A stretch of 53,662 bases of DNA from an uncultured Clostridia bacterium (GCA_944383885.1 CALWRF010000029.1:1-53662); one strand, 5' to 3'. Counted from the stretch's first letter, positions 24,266 through 33,196 are shown. A program made the numbers and translations. Notes: generated by a model from the letters alone, not told the origin.

Positions 24266-25954
24266 TTACATTTGTTCTGGCGCTGATATTCCTAAAAGAG
24301 ATAAACCTTTTACAAGCACACTGTTTACTGCTTTAACAAGTGTAAGCCTTGCCGCCTTTACACCTTCATCTTCCACAATTATAGGATTATCGTGGTAGAA
24401 CTTGTTAAATGCCTGCGAAAGGTCTACAAGGTATCTTGAAATTATGGAAGGCTCGTATTTGTCTGCGGCGTCCTGTATTTTTAACGGATATATGTTTAAA
24501 AGCTTACATACTTCAAACGAAGCTTCATCATCTAAAGCGGAAAAATCAGCTTTATTAAAATCTGCATCTCCGGCTTTTTTAATAACACTGCAAGCTCTTG
24601 CATTTGTATACTGAACATAAGGTCCTGTTTCGCCATCAAAGTTTAACATTCTGCTCCAAGAAAAAACAACATCTTTAATTCTGCTGTTATAAAGGTCATT
24701 AAATATAACAGCGCCTATTCCTACTTGTTTTGCAACATTTTCTTTGTCAGGCAGATTTGGGTTTTTTTCATCAATAATCTTCCTTGTTTCATCAACAGCG
24801 CCTTTAAGAAGGTCCTCCATAAGTACAACATTGCCATGGCGTGTTGAGAGTTTTCCGCTTTCAAGGCTTACAAGCCCGAAAGGAACATGAACAAGGTCTT
24901 TTGCCCAGCTGTAACCCATTTTTTCAATTACTTTAAACCACTGGGCAAAATGGAGGTTTTGGTCTATAGCTGTTACATATAAACATTTATCAAAATTATA
25001 AGTTTTCTTTCTGTATAAAGCCGCTGTTATATCCCTTGTTGCATAAAGCGTGCCGCCATCGCTTCTTATTATAAGACACGGAGGCATTGAACAGTCATCA
25101 AGGTTTACTATCTGTGCGCCGTCACTTTCTGTAAGAAGTTTTTTATCTTTAAGTTCCTGCACTACGGCATCCATTTTATCATTATAAAAGCTCTCGCCTG
25201 TATATGCGTCAAACTTTACGCCTAAAATATCATAAACCCTTTCAAATTCTTTAATTGAAAGGTCGTAAAACCATTTCCAAAGAGTGATAGCCTCTTTATC
25301 GCCGTCCTGCATTTTAACAAACCACATACGGGCTTCATCATTAAGAGAAGGGTCTTTTTCGGCTTCTTCATGGAACTTAACGTAAATTTTCATAAGTTCT
25401 GATATGCCGTCTTTTTCAACAGCTTCTTTAGAACCCCATCTTTTATAAGCCGAAATAAGCTTGCCAAACTGCGTTCCCCAGTCGCCTAAATGGTTAATGC
25501 CGACACATTTATAGCCTAAAGCGCTGTAAATTTTGTAAAGCGCATTGCCTATAACAGTTGAACGCAGATGACCTACATGGAAAGGCTTGGCAATATTAGG
25601 CGATGAATAATCTATAACTATAGTTTTTCCTTCACCTATTTTGCTTGTACCATAATTTTCATAATTAACATTGTCAAGAATTTCTTTAACAAAGCGGCTC
25701 TTTATTACAAAAAAGTTAAGATACGCGCCTTTAACCTCTACAGAACTTATAAAATCAGGTTTTTGTATTTTTTCAAGTATATCCTGGGCAATAGAAGGCG
25801 GAGCTTTTCTTAAAACCTTAGCAAGCTTAAAGCATGGAAAAGCATAATCCCCCATTTTTTTATCCGGCGGTATTTCTATAGCGTTATAAACTTCATTTAT
25901 ATCAAGGTCAAAGCAGGCTGCAACAGCTTTGGCAATTTCATATTTAAAATCCAT
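24266..25954 (-). CDS. argS: Arginyl-tRNA synthetase
   Basis: A 562-residue class I synthetase. The HIGH motif reads HVGH (in AKPFHVGHLRSTVIGN), and the KMSKS position reads STRHGN, the usual divergent form in ArgRS. The N-terminal ArgRS-specific domain and the C-terminal helical anticodon domain (NFDGETGPYVQYTNARA, then helices ending in GLSLLGI) are present. It charges tRNA-Arg. AAGGGAAG precedes the ATG. The 3' end carries parS site 2. No T-box is seen upstream in the 25955-26178 gap, where nothing else stands out beyond A/T-rich sequence. Confidence 0.97.
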   Translation of the reverse strand: MDFKYEIAKAVAACFDLDINEVYNAIEIPPDKKMGDYAFPCFKLAKVLRKAPPSIAQDILEKIQKPDFISSVEVKGAYLNFFVIKSRFVKEILDNVNYENYGTSKIGEGKTIVIDYSSPNIAKPFHVGHLRSTVIGNALYKIYSALGYKCVGINHLGDWGTQFGKLISAYKRWGSKEAVEKDGISELMKIYVKFHEEAEKDPSLNDEARMWFVKMQDGDKEAITLWKWFYDLSIKEFERVYDILGVKFDAYTGESFYNDKMDAVVQELKDKKLLTESDGAQIVNLDDCSMPPCLIIRSDGGTLYATRDITAALYRKKTYNFDKCLYVTAIDQNLHFAQWFKVIEKMGYSWAKDLVHVPFGLVSLESGKLSTRHGNVVLMEDLLKGAVDETRKIIDEKNPNLPDKENVAKQVGIGAVIFNDLYNSRIKDVVFSWSRMLNFDGETGPYVQYTNARACSVIKKAGDADFNKADFSALDDEASFEVCKLLNIYPLKIQDAADKYEPSIISRYLVDLSQAFNKFYHDNPIIVEDEGVKAARLTLVKAVNSVLVKGLSLLGISAPEQM

Positions 25955-26178
25955 TAAAATCTTCCCTTCAAATTACTGGCATTTATTAAAATTAAGAAAA
26001 AGTTTATCATAATACCAGTTAAAATTCAACTTTTTTACCTTTATATTAATGTAATAATTATTATCACCGCAAAACAGATAAATATATTAATTCATTTAAA
26101 AAAATGGTCTTTTCATTTTGTAAGTTTTGTATCATAATATTAAGTATAAGCCATAAATAAATCAAGGTGGTGTTTTTT

Positions 26179-27123
26179 ATGAATAAAAAAATTAAATCAA
26201 TTTTAAAGTCTGTCTCAATAGCTGCGGCTTCTTTAGGCGCGGTTAAAATTTTTAACCAAATATCATATATGGCTGCCGGAAAAAGCAGCAGCACTGACGG
26301 AGAATATTATGATTGGCAATACGGCAGTATATATTATAAAGTAAAAGGAAGCGGCAAGCCGCTTCTGCTCATACACAGTCTTTATACCTCCTGCTGTATG
26401 GCTGAATGGGATAAAACGGTGGACGAGCTTTCCGCTAAATATAAAATTTATACAATAGATATGCTTGGATATGGTTTAAGCAGCAAGCCAAAAATGACAT
26501 ATACGGCTTTTATTTACGCATCTTTAATTAAGGACTTTATAGAAAACGTTATCAAAGAACCATGCTTTGTAATTGCGGCTAATAACTCAGGCGCGGCAGC
26601 TGTTACATGCGCTAAAATATACCAGAACTATATTACAAAGCTCCTTCTTGTTTCTCCAAACGGAATTAACGACCCTATGGCAGTAAACGCAGGAAAGTTT
26701 AAGAGAATTTTAATGGAGATTCCTCTTTTTGGCACGGCTTACTACAACATTAAAACATCTAAGCCGGCTGTAAAAGCATTTATCAATAATTACGGATTTT
26801 TTGCTAAAGAAGACAGCCATAATGAAATAATAAATGAGTTTTACAAAAACGCCCATTCAGAAAAAGGAAATGCGCGCTACGCGTTTGCATCACTTATAAC
26901 TAATTATATGAATATGGATATTAAGCAGTATATAGCCGATATAAAAATACCTGTATGCGTTATATGGGGAGAAGAAAACCTGCTTAACCCAATAGAAAAT
27001 ATGGAAAAACTGCGTGAAATAATGCCGCATTGCAGATATTATATATTTGAGAAAACACGCCTTTTCCCTCACATTGAAAACAGTGTTGAATTTGCCAATT
27101 CAGCTGAGGACTTTTTTAGATAA
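26179..27123 (+). CDS. Alpha/beta hydrolase fold protein, membrane-anchored, altered active site
   Basis: A 314-residue protein with an N-terminal hydrophobic anchor (SVSIAAASLGAVKIF). The alpha/beta hydrolase outline follows: LLLIHSLYTS (oxyanion side), TIDMLGYGLSSKP, and the nucleophile turn at AANNSGAAA. The usual G-x-S-x-G thus reads N-N-S-G-A with only the Ser kept. The acid position, usually GExD, reads GEENLLNP, so the Asp seems replaced by Asn. A C-terminal HIENSVEF supplies a His. The enzyme may be atypical or inactive. AAGGTGG is 8 nt before the chosen ATG. It starts a three-gene run with a thioesterase and a DMT transporter. Confidence 0.8.
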   Translation: MNKKIKSILKSVSIAAASLGAVKIFNQISYMAAGKSSSTDGEYYDWQYGSIYYKVKGSGKPLLLIHSLYTSCCMAEWDKTVDELSAKYKIYTIDMLGYGLSSKPKMTYTAFIYASLIKDFIENVIKEPCFVIAANNSGAAAVTCAKIYQNYITKLLLVSPNGINDPMAVNAGKFKRILMEIPLFGTAYYNIKTSKPAVKAFINNYGFFAKEDSHNEIINEFYKNAHSEKGNARYAFASLITNYMNMDIKQYIADIKIPVCVIWGEENLLNPIENMEKLREIMPHCRYYIFEKTRLFPHIENSVEFANSAEDFFR

Positions 27124-27147
27124 AATACAAACAGGAGATAAAATATA

Positions 27148-27636
27148 ATGGAAAACAAACAGTTATTAATGGAAAACAAAATAAAAGAAATTTTAAACCT
27201 TTTAGCCGGTGAAGACCGCAGAAATGATGTTGAAAAAATGATGAATCCATATTTTGTAAGATGTAATTATGAGGAAAAATCTCTTACTATAGGCTATGAT
27301 GTAGCAGAATGGGAGCTTAATCCGCAGGGTGTAATGCATGGCGGCATGATAACAACAGCTTTTGACAACGCTTTCGGCATACTTACACATTTTTTTGCTC
27401 AGGAAAGCTTCATAACAACAGTTGAGCTTGGTGTTCACTTCCATAAACCAGTGTTTTTAGGCGACAAAATAGAAATTACAGTAAAAGCCAATCATTTAGG
27501 CCGCACACTTGCAGGATATACCGGAGAGCTGCGTGTTGTAAACCGCGATATGCTTCTTGCGGACTCAGCAACAACTACATTTATAATTCTTAACGGTAAA
27601 ACTTCAGAAATATTTACAAATAAGAATAACCAATAA
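27148..27636 (+). CDS. PaaI-type hotdog thioesterase
   Basis: A 162-residue single hotdog-fold protein. NPQGVMHGGMITTAFDNAFG matches the PaaI-family signature (N/HxxxxHGG, then an acidic residue on the long helix), and VHFHKPVFLGDKIEI is the second conserved strand pair. Such enzymes hydrolyse acyl- or aryl-CoA thioesters in the cytoplasm. It begins 24 bases after the hydrolase stop codon. Substrate cannot be inferred. Confidence 0.87.
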   Translation: MENKQLLMENKIKEILNLLAGEDRRNDVEKMMNPYFVRCNYEEKSLTIGYDVAEWELNPQGVMHGGMITTAFDNAFGILTHFFAQESFITTVELGVHFHKPVFLGDKIEITVKANHLGRTLAGYTGELRVVNRDMLLADSATTTFIILNGKTSEIFTNKNNQ

Positions 27637-27697
27637 ACATATCGGGCGCCTGTTTTTATAACTGTTATAAATAAAGATACCTGAGGAAAATTTATAA

Positions 27698-28648
27698 ATG
27701 AGCAATGAAGTTCCAAAAAAAGCAGGAAATAATGTTAAGGGAAATTTAATGCTGCTTACAGCGGCATTTATCTGGGGCACCGCTTTTGCGGCACAAAGCG
27801 CGGGAATGGAGTTTATTGGTCCTTTTACATTTAACGCTATGAGAAATTATATAGCATTTATAGTACTTATTCCGCTTATACCCATAATACGAAAATTTCC
27901 GGAAAGCAAAAATACTGTATATAAAAACATTTCATATAAAAAAGACGTAATTAAAGCAGGTATATGCTGCGGCTGTATGCTCTTTCTTGCCAGCTCATTC
28001 CAGCAGACAGGCATAAAATACACATCTGTAGGAAAAGCAGGTTTTATAACAACTTTTTATGTAATAATAATTCCGCTTACAGGCATTTTTACCGGCAGGC
28101 ACATTAGTATAAAAACCATAATAAGCTTAATAGCCGCCCTGCTGGGTCTGTACCTTTTGTGCATGTCAAACGGTTTGGAAAGCATATCAAAAGGCGATTT
28201 TTACATTCTTCTCTGCGCTTTCTGCAACGCGTTCCACATACTTACAGTAGACCATTTTTCGCCTAAAGTAGATGGTGTTGTTTTAAGCTGCATACAGTTT
28301 TTAGTTTGTGCCATACTCTCTACAATACCTATGGTTTATATTGAAATGCCGGCTTTGGCAGACATATTAAAAAGCATGGGTCCTGTTTTATACGCAGGCG
28401 TTCTTTCAAGCGGCGTAGCATATACACTGCAAATATTCGGTCAGCGGTATACAGAACCGGTTATAGCCTCACTTTTAATGAGCCTTGAATCAGTATTTTC
28501 AGTACTTGCCGGATGGGTTGTGCTCCACCAAGTCCTGTCGTTTAAAGAAACTACAGGCTGTATAATAGTATTCGCAGCAGTTATACTTGCGCAGATTCCT
28601 GACAGCAAAATTTCCAAAATAATCAGTATTAAAAAGAAATCAGTATAA
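27698..28648 (+). CDS. EamA/DMT-family transporter
   Basis: A 316-residue membrane protein with ten predicted helices in two EamA halves. LLTAAFIWGTAFAAQSAGM and later ALLGLYLLC and VLSSGVAYTLQIFGQRYT, with the terminal ESVFSVLAGWVVL segment, are typical of drug/metabolite transporters. It exports or imports a small metabolite; the adjacent thioesterase and hydrolase do not identify it. A strong terminator follows. Confidence 0.87.
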   Translation: MSNEVPKKAGNNVKGNLMLLTAAFIWGTAFAAQSAGMEFIGPFTFNAMRNYIAFIVLIPLIPIIRKFPESKNTVYKNISYKKDVIKAGICCGCMLFLASSFQQTGIKYTSVGKAGFITTFYVIIIPLTGIFTGRHISIKTIISLIAALLGLYLLCMSNGLESISKGDFYILLCAFCNAFHILTVDHFSPKVDGVVLSCIQFLVCAILSTIPMVYIEMPALADILKSMGPVLYAGVLSSGVAYTLQIFGQRYTEPVIASLLMSLESVFSVLAGWVVLHQVLSFKETTGCIIVFAAVILAQIPDSKISKIISIKKKSV

Positions 28649-28697
28649 ATTAATTCCCTGTATTAAATAAAAATTTAGTACAGGGAATTAATTTTTA
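28649..28697 (+). terminator. Terminator after the DMT transporter
   Basis: TTAATTCCCTGTA and TACAGGGAATTAA form a long perfect stem followed by a T-run. Confidence 0.9.
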
Positions 28698-28788
28698 TAA
28701 AATTTTAAGTAATATTTTGCTGAAATATTTTATTTTTTAATCGTGATAATATATTTATAATACAGCATGCAACAAATATTATGTAAAC

Positions 28789-29643
28789 TCAGTTAGGAAT
28801 TGAAATAATTATCTTAGTTCCGCCCTCATCGTTTTCAACTTCATATCCAGCACCTATGCCTGAGCGGTTCATCAACTCCACGGAACGTCTTACTGTATTA
28901 GTTAAAAGACGCATATCAGAAAAATTCCGCTTTTCTTTCTGCTCAGAAAATATAATATCATCAGCTTTAAGCCTTTCAATTTCGCTTTCAACAATTTCTG
29001 ATGTTTTTTGTACTGACAATCCCATATCGCTTATTTTTCTTAGTATTGACTTTCTTATTAAATCATCAGGAATTTTTAAAACCAAAGATGCGTGGCTTGA
29101 GCTTATGCCGCTTTCTGCTATTATTCTTCTGCATTCCGGGGTAAATGTCATAAAACGCAGCTTTCTGTTTACATCACTTACCCTTAAACCAAATGAAGAC
29201 GCTATTTCTTCTTCTGTAAAGCCATAATCCTCTTTTAAACTGTAAAAACCTTCCGCCTCTTCTATAAAACTTAAATTCTGGCGCTGCGTATTTTCAAGAA
29301 GCGATATAACAGCGCTTCGATTATCGCTTACAGTTAAAATTATAGCCGGAATCTTTTCAAGCCCGGCGCCTTTTGCAGCCATAAGCCGCCTTTCACCTGA
29401 AATAAGCTCATAAAATTTATTATTTATGTTCCTTACAAGTATAGGCTGGCAGACTCCGAATTTTTTTACAGAACAAATAAGCTCGTCTATAGACTCCCTT
29501 TTAAAAAATTTTCTAAGCTGGTTTGGATTTGGCTTAATTTCGTTAACAGGTATATGGCATACTACGCCTTCTTTTTCAGTTCCGCTTACGCAGTTTACGT
29601 TTTTCTTTCCGCAAAGGTCAGAAAATTTTATTAAATTCAGCAT
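28789..29643 (-). CDS. noc: Second ParB-family protein (Noc-like)
   Basis: A 284-residue ParB-family protein. It keeps the clamp domain motifs (IKPNPNQLRKFF, CQPILVR, SGERRLMAA) and an HTH domain (SLKEDYGFTEEEIASSFGLR), but the sequence of the recognition helix differs from the Spo0J here. An N-terminal ~30-residue extension precedes the domain. In Firmicutes a second chromosomal ParB near oriC is usually Noc, which binds its own palindromes and prevents division over the nucleoid. The Bacillus Noc is next to rsmG; this one is on the other side of oriC and has no ParA partner. I did not find the Bacillus Noc site ATTTCCCGGGAAAT in the window. GGAGG lies 9 nt before the ATG. Confidence 0.75.
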   Translation of the reverse strand: MLNLIKFSDLCGKKNVNCVSGTEKEGVVCHIPVNEIKPNPNQLRKFFKRESIDELICSVKKFGVCQPILVRNINNKFYELISGERRLMAAKGAGLEKIPAIILTVSDNRSAVISLLENTQRQNLSFIEEAEGFYSLKEDYGFTEEEIASSFGLRVSDVNRKLRFMTFTPECRRIIAESGISSSHASLVLKIPDDLIRKSILRKISDMGLSVQKTSEIVESEIERLKADDIIFSEQKEKRNFSDMRLLTNTVRRSVELMNRSGIGAGYEVENDEGGTKIIISIPN

Positions 29644-29915
29644 ATAAAAGCACCTCCGCTAATTTTTCACCCTCAAAAATATTATATATTGCCTTAATTA
29701 TCCTTTGAAGATACTTTCATATACAATATTAAGTTATAAAACGACATTTATACATTAAAATTAAAAAAAATAAATTGATTTATGTCGAAATCAAAAATTA
29801 ATATAAATAGACATTTTATTTTTTTAACATAAAATTAAATTAAGAAATTATAATAATTTTATAATAATTTGCGGAATTATGTAGAAAAAAAGTAATTGTT
29901 TTTATCCAGTTTATG

Positions 29916-29944
29916 TTGAATTTTATATAATTAGTTGATATAAT
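29916..29944 (+). promoter_or_regulatory. Promoter of the XRE regulator gene
   Basis: TTGAAT (29916-29921), 17-bp spacer, TATAAT (29939-29944). The rest of the 29644-30009 gap is more than 80 percent A+T, and I see no gene or clear repeat in it. Confidence 0.75.
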
Positions 29945-30009
29945 GAATTTATAACACAAATTATGAATTTAAAATTACAAATTTATGATATTCTTGTAGG
30001 TGATTTAAT

Positions 30010-30345
30010 ATGGAATTTCGTGAAAGACTTAAATTTTTAAGAGAAAACTACTATGTAAACGGCAAAAAACTTACTCAAACACAATTAGCAAACATACTTG
30101 GTTATGGTTACACAGCTATATCAAACTACGAATCAGGAAGGAATGAACCTTCAATAAATGATTTAAAAAAAATCGCTAACTTTTTTAATGTAAGCCTTGA
30201 TTACCTGCTCTGCACAACAAACGACCCTACAAAAGCAGGTGAAAAAAACGAACTGTACGAAAAATTGTGCTGCTACACCAAAACACAGCAGGAATATCTT
30301 TTAAAGATAATTGATGACATAGAAAAATACAAAAAGTCAGTATAA
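30010..30345 (+). CDS. XRE-family transcriptional regulator
   Basis: A 111-residue protein. Residues 4-70 are a Cro/CI-type HTH (LTQTQLANILGYGYTAISNY, then ESGRNEPSINDLKKIANFFN), ending in DYLL. The last 40 residues are a helical tail. It resembles the small repressors that sit alone in Clostridial chromosomes, such as SinR-like or phage-derived ones. No phage gene is nearby. A TAGGTGA site precedes the ATG. Target unknown. Confidence 0.85.
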   Translation: MEFRERLKFLRENYYVNGKKLTQTQLANILGYGYTAISNYESGRNEPSINDLKKIANFFNVSLDYLLCTTNDPTKAGEKNELYEKLCCYTKTQQEYLLKIIDDIEKYKKSV

Positions 30346-30373
30346 AAAAAGCGCTTAAACAGCGCTTTTTTTA
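30344..30373. terminator. Terminator between the XRE gene and recF
   Basis: AAAAAAAGCGC and GCGCTTTTTTT are the stem around a 7-base loop, with tracts on both strands; it ends both convergent transcripts. Confidence 0.9.
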
Positions 30374-30401
30374 TTAATTAGTATTATTTTATCAGACAGA
30401 T

Positions 30402-31487
30402 TTAAGCTTCACGTTTTATAACACCGTTTTTAACATTAAAAACTGCCGCCTCACCTGTATAAGACTTTATAGAATCCTCAATTCCGGTACAGGTAATAAT
30501 TGTCTGCACATTATTAATGCAGTCCATAAGCATATACTGACGTGTTTTGTCAAGCTCAGACAAAACATCGTCCAAAAGCAGAACTGGACTGACTGATGAG
30601 CTTTCTTTTATAATGTCTATTTCAGCCAGCTTGGCGCATACAGCGGCGGTCCTCTGCTGCCCCTGTGAGCCGTAAATTTTAACATCATTTCCGTTTACAT
30701 AAAAACTTATATCATCCCTGTGCGGACCTACAGACGTACTGCCTGATAAAATATCACGATTTAAAAAATAGAAAAGCTTTTCCTCGAAGCTGTCTTCATT
30801 TACACTGGGATTGTATAAAACAGCGAGTTCCTCATTATCAGATGTAATCTGGCTGTGCCTTAAAGAAGCTTTGCGGCTTAAATCTTCAACAAATTTTTTT
30901 CTGCTTTTAATTATGTTTTGCCCATATTCAGCAAGCTGGCTGTCCCATACAAAAAGCGTTTCTTTTAAAGCAGGATTTTTTTGAATTTCCTTTAAAAGAT
31001 TATTTCTCTGTTTAAGCACTCTCATATACTGCTGCAAATTATAGCAGTATACTTTACTTAACTGGCAAAGCTCAATATCAATAAACCTTCTTCTTTGAGA
31101 AGGCGAGTCTTTAATAAGCTGAAGGTCTTCCGGCGAAAAAATAACTGTATACAGTGTACCAAAAAGCTCACTGCTTTTTTTCAGCGGAATGCCGTTTACA
31201 GCAATACCTTTTTTGTCATTTCTTCTTATATGAGCATCTATACGTTGTGTGGTATTTTCACTTTGTATAAAAACCCTTATATGGGCTTCATCTGAATTAA
31301 AGTTTATAAGTTCCTTATCATTTTTCGTTCTATGGCTTCTTCCAGTAGAGCAGATATAAATTGACTCCAAAAAATTTGTCTTTCCATTAGCATTAGCTCC
31401 GTAAAAAATATTAATTCCGTTTTTAAGCCCAACATCAGCCCTCAGTATATTTCTAAATCCGGACAGGGAAATATTTTTAATATACAT
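30402..31487 (-). CDS. recF: DNA replication and repair protein RecF
   Basis: A 361-residue SMC-like ATPase of the RecF family. Walker A GANANGKTN is near residue 31, the signature motif region is SQGQQRTAAV near residue 280 and the Walker B is LLLDDVLSELD. RecF loads RecA at gaps with RecO and RecR. It starts 4 bases after the S4-domain gene stop, and GGAGG in the end of that gene serves as its ribosome binding site. This is the last gene of the dnaA-dnaN-S4-recF block; gyrB, which often follows, is absent. Confidence 0.95.
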   Translation of the reverse strand: MYIKNISLSGFRNILRADVGLKNGINIFYGANANGKTNFLESIYICSTGRSHRTKNDKELINFNSDEAHIRVFIQSENTTQRIDAHIRRNDKKGIAVNGIPLKKSSELFGTLYTVIFSPEDLQLIKDSPSQRRRFIDIELCQLSKVYCYNLQQYMRVLKQRNNLLKEIQKNPALKETLFVWDSQLAEYGQNIIKSRKKFVEDLSRKASLRHSQITSDNEELAVLYNPSVNEDSFEEKLFYFLNRDILSGSTSVGPHRDDISFYVNGNDVKIYGSQGQQRTAAVCAKLAEIDIIKESSSVSPVLLLDDVLSELDKTRQYMLMDCINNVQTIITCTGIEDSIKSYTGEAAVFNVKNGVIKREA

Positions 31488-31491
31488 TTTA

Positions 31492-31710
31492 TTAAATGCT
31501 TTCCTCCACTTTTACCTCACCTATGTCCTGAACTTTTACCACATCGCCTGAATATACTTTCTTCCTCAGCTCTGTAACTAACTTACCGTTAAGAGTTACA
31601 AGCCCATTATCTACAAGAATTTTTACATCAGAACCACGTCCTACAAAGCCGCATAACTTCATCAGCTGGTTTAACTTTATATATTCATCTTTAATATGTA
31701 CAGTTTCCAT
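31492..31710 (-). CDS. rlbA: S4-domain RNA-binding protein (YaaA/RlbA)
   Basis: A 72-residue protein consisting of one S4 RNA-binding fold (IKLNQLMKLCGFVGRGSDVK, then ILVDNGLVTLNGKLV). It is the conserved small gene between dnaN and recF in Firmicutes and is thought to contact ribosomal RNA. The Shine-Dalgarno sequence AGAAGGTG is the last unit of a tandem repeat just upstream. Confidence 0.88.
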   Translation of the reverse strand: METVHIKDEYIKLNQLMKLCGFVGRGSDVKILVDNGLVTLNGKLVTELRKKVYSGDVVKVQDIGEVKVEESI

Positions 31711-31717
31711 AAAAACA

Positions 31718-31750
31718 CCTTCTTATAACCTTCTTATAACCCTCTTATAA
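31718..31750. repeat. Tandem repeat carrying Shine-Dalgarno copies, between dnaN and S4 gene
   Basis: Three copies of an 11-bp unit, GTTATAAGAAG on the minus strand (the first copy reads GAGG). Each copy contains an AAGAAGG-like Shine-Dalgarno core. The last one is used by the S4 gene. Confidence 0.85.
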
Positions 31751-31752
31751 AA

Positions 31753-32850
31753 TTATATTCTTAAAGGAAGAATTAAATATTTATACAAATCTCCGTCCTG
31801 AGGCTTAATAATGCACGGTCCTAAAGATGAATTAAATTGTACTGCAACCTTTTCATCTTCAATAGCTTTTAAGGCGTCTATTAAATATCTCGGGTTAAAA
31901 GCAATTTTTAGCTCTTCGCCTTCTGTTATGGAGTCTACTTCCTCATGCGCTTTTCCTATTTCAGTTTGTGAAGTTATAATAACTTTTCCGCCGCCTATTT
32001 CAAGTTTGACAGGCATTTTTCTTGCGTCGCGTGATATAAGAGAAGCTCTTTCAAGAGAAGAAATAAATTCCGAACGGTCCAAAATAATTTTTGTCTTGTA
32101 TTCGTCAGTAAATGTCTGTTCGTATTTTATGTAATCTCCTTCAATAGTCCTTGTAACTACAGTGTTGCCATTTATACTGAAAAGAACATGCTTTTCTGTA
32201 ACAAAAATTTCAGTCTCATCTTCTTCATTGCCTGAAAGAATACGGCTTATTTCTCTCATAGTTTTAGCCGGTATAATTACTTTTGTTTCTTTTTCATTAT
32301 CAGCTTCCTTTGAACGGTAAGAAATTCTAAACCCGTCTACAGAAACAACATTTGTCCTGTCTTTCTTAAATTCAATAAGTTCTCCTGTAAGAAAAGGCTT
32401 TGACTCGTCCAGAGCTACAGAAAAAATTGTAGCGTTAATCATATCCCTTAAATCAGCCTGCTTTAATTTATAAAAATACTCCCTTTCAACCTCAGGAATA
32501 TCCGGAAAATCTTCAGACGGCTGAACCAATACTGTAAATTCCGAAAAACCGCAATTTATAACGGCATCTTTATCATTTACGGTAATTGTAACTTTTTCTC
32601 CGTTTAAACGTCTTATAATTTCGGAAAAAAGTTTTGCTTCAATGGCTGTAGAACCATTTTCAATAACATCTGCCGGTATAGGCGCTGATTTAATGCTTAT
32701 TTCCAAATCACTCGCCGTAAGTGTAAGCGTATTGTCCTGTGCCGTAAGGAGTATACATTCCAGTACCGGGAGGGTTGTTCGGGTGATTACTGCCTTTGAG
32801 ACAGTGTTTATTCCTTCTATAAGCAAGTCTTTATCCAGTGTTAATTTCAT
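31753..32850 (-). CDS. dnaN: DNA polymerase III beta subunit (sliding clamp)
   Basis: A 365-residue clamp protein with three topologically equal domains. The N-terminus MKLTLDKDLLIEGINTVSKA and the C-terminal YKYLILPLRI are typical. It tethers the replicative polymerase to DNA. ATG at 32850 is chosen; AAAGGAG is 12 nt upstream, and the TTG four codons earlier abuts that site. The ribosome binding region also contains the DnaA-box-like TTGTCAACA. It lies downstream of the oriC unwinding element and is probably cotranscribed with dnaA. Confidence 0.97.
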   Translation of the reverse strand: MKLTLDKDLLIEGINTVSKAVITRTTLPVLECILLTAQDNTLTLTASDLEISIKSAPIPADVIENGSTAIEAKLFSEIIRRLNGEKVTITVNDKDAVINCGFSEFTVLVQPSEDFPDIPEVEREYFYKLKQADLRDMINATIFSVALDESKPFLTGELIEFKKDRTNVVSVDGFRISYRSKEADNEKETKVIIPAKTMREISRILSGNEEDETEIFVTEKHVLFSINGNTVVTRTIEGDYIKYEQTFTDEYKTKIILDRSEFISSLERASLISRDARKMPVKLEIGGGKVIITSQTEIGKAHEEVDSITEGEELKIAFNPRYLIDALKAIEDEKVAVQFNSSLGPCIIKPQDGDLYKYLILPLRI

Positions 32851-32902
32851 GTTTGTTGACAACTCCTTTCTGTGTGCAATACATATATATATAAGTTCTT
32901 TT

Positions 32903-32984
32903 TAGTAATCATAGTAGTAGTAGCTGTTAATTTGTTGATAAGTATAAAAAGGCTCCAAAATAACGTAATTTTTTTTCTGGATAA
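32903..32984 (-). other. oriC unwinding element: DnaA box plus DnaA-trio-like repeats
   Basis: Read on the minus strand: a near-box TTATCCAGA (32976-32984), an exact DnaA box TTATCAACA (32933-32941), a 9-base spacer, then CTACTACTACTATGATTAC and TA (32903-32923). That last string is a run of 3'-GAT/AAT-5' trios as in the Bacillus subtilis oriC, and is followed by an A/T-only stretch of about 20 bases. Position (between dnaA and dnaN), order and orientation match the basal unwinding system known from Bacillus. Further degenerate boxes occur at 33017-33025 (TTGTCCACA) and 33066-33074 (TAATCAACA). Confidence 0.75.
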
Positions 32985-33196
32985 TGATGTATATAAGTTT
33001 TGTTATTGGCTGACGTTTGTCCACAATCTCAACATGGCTTTAAAACAGTCAGTGTTATAAACAATTAATCAACATCAAATCCACATGGCTGTGTTAATAC
33101 TTTTTCTAACATTTAAAACTATTCAAAATGTTAGAAAATTAACCTAAAAAATAAATTACAACAAAAAAGCAATATATGTTAAATAAATAACAATTA

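Noticed and set aside
28789..29643. Plasmid or phage partition gene
   Set aside because: No plasmid, phage or transposon gene is close, and no parA partner; a chromosomal Noc-like protein is the simpler reading.
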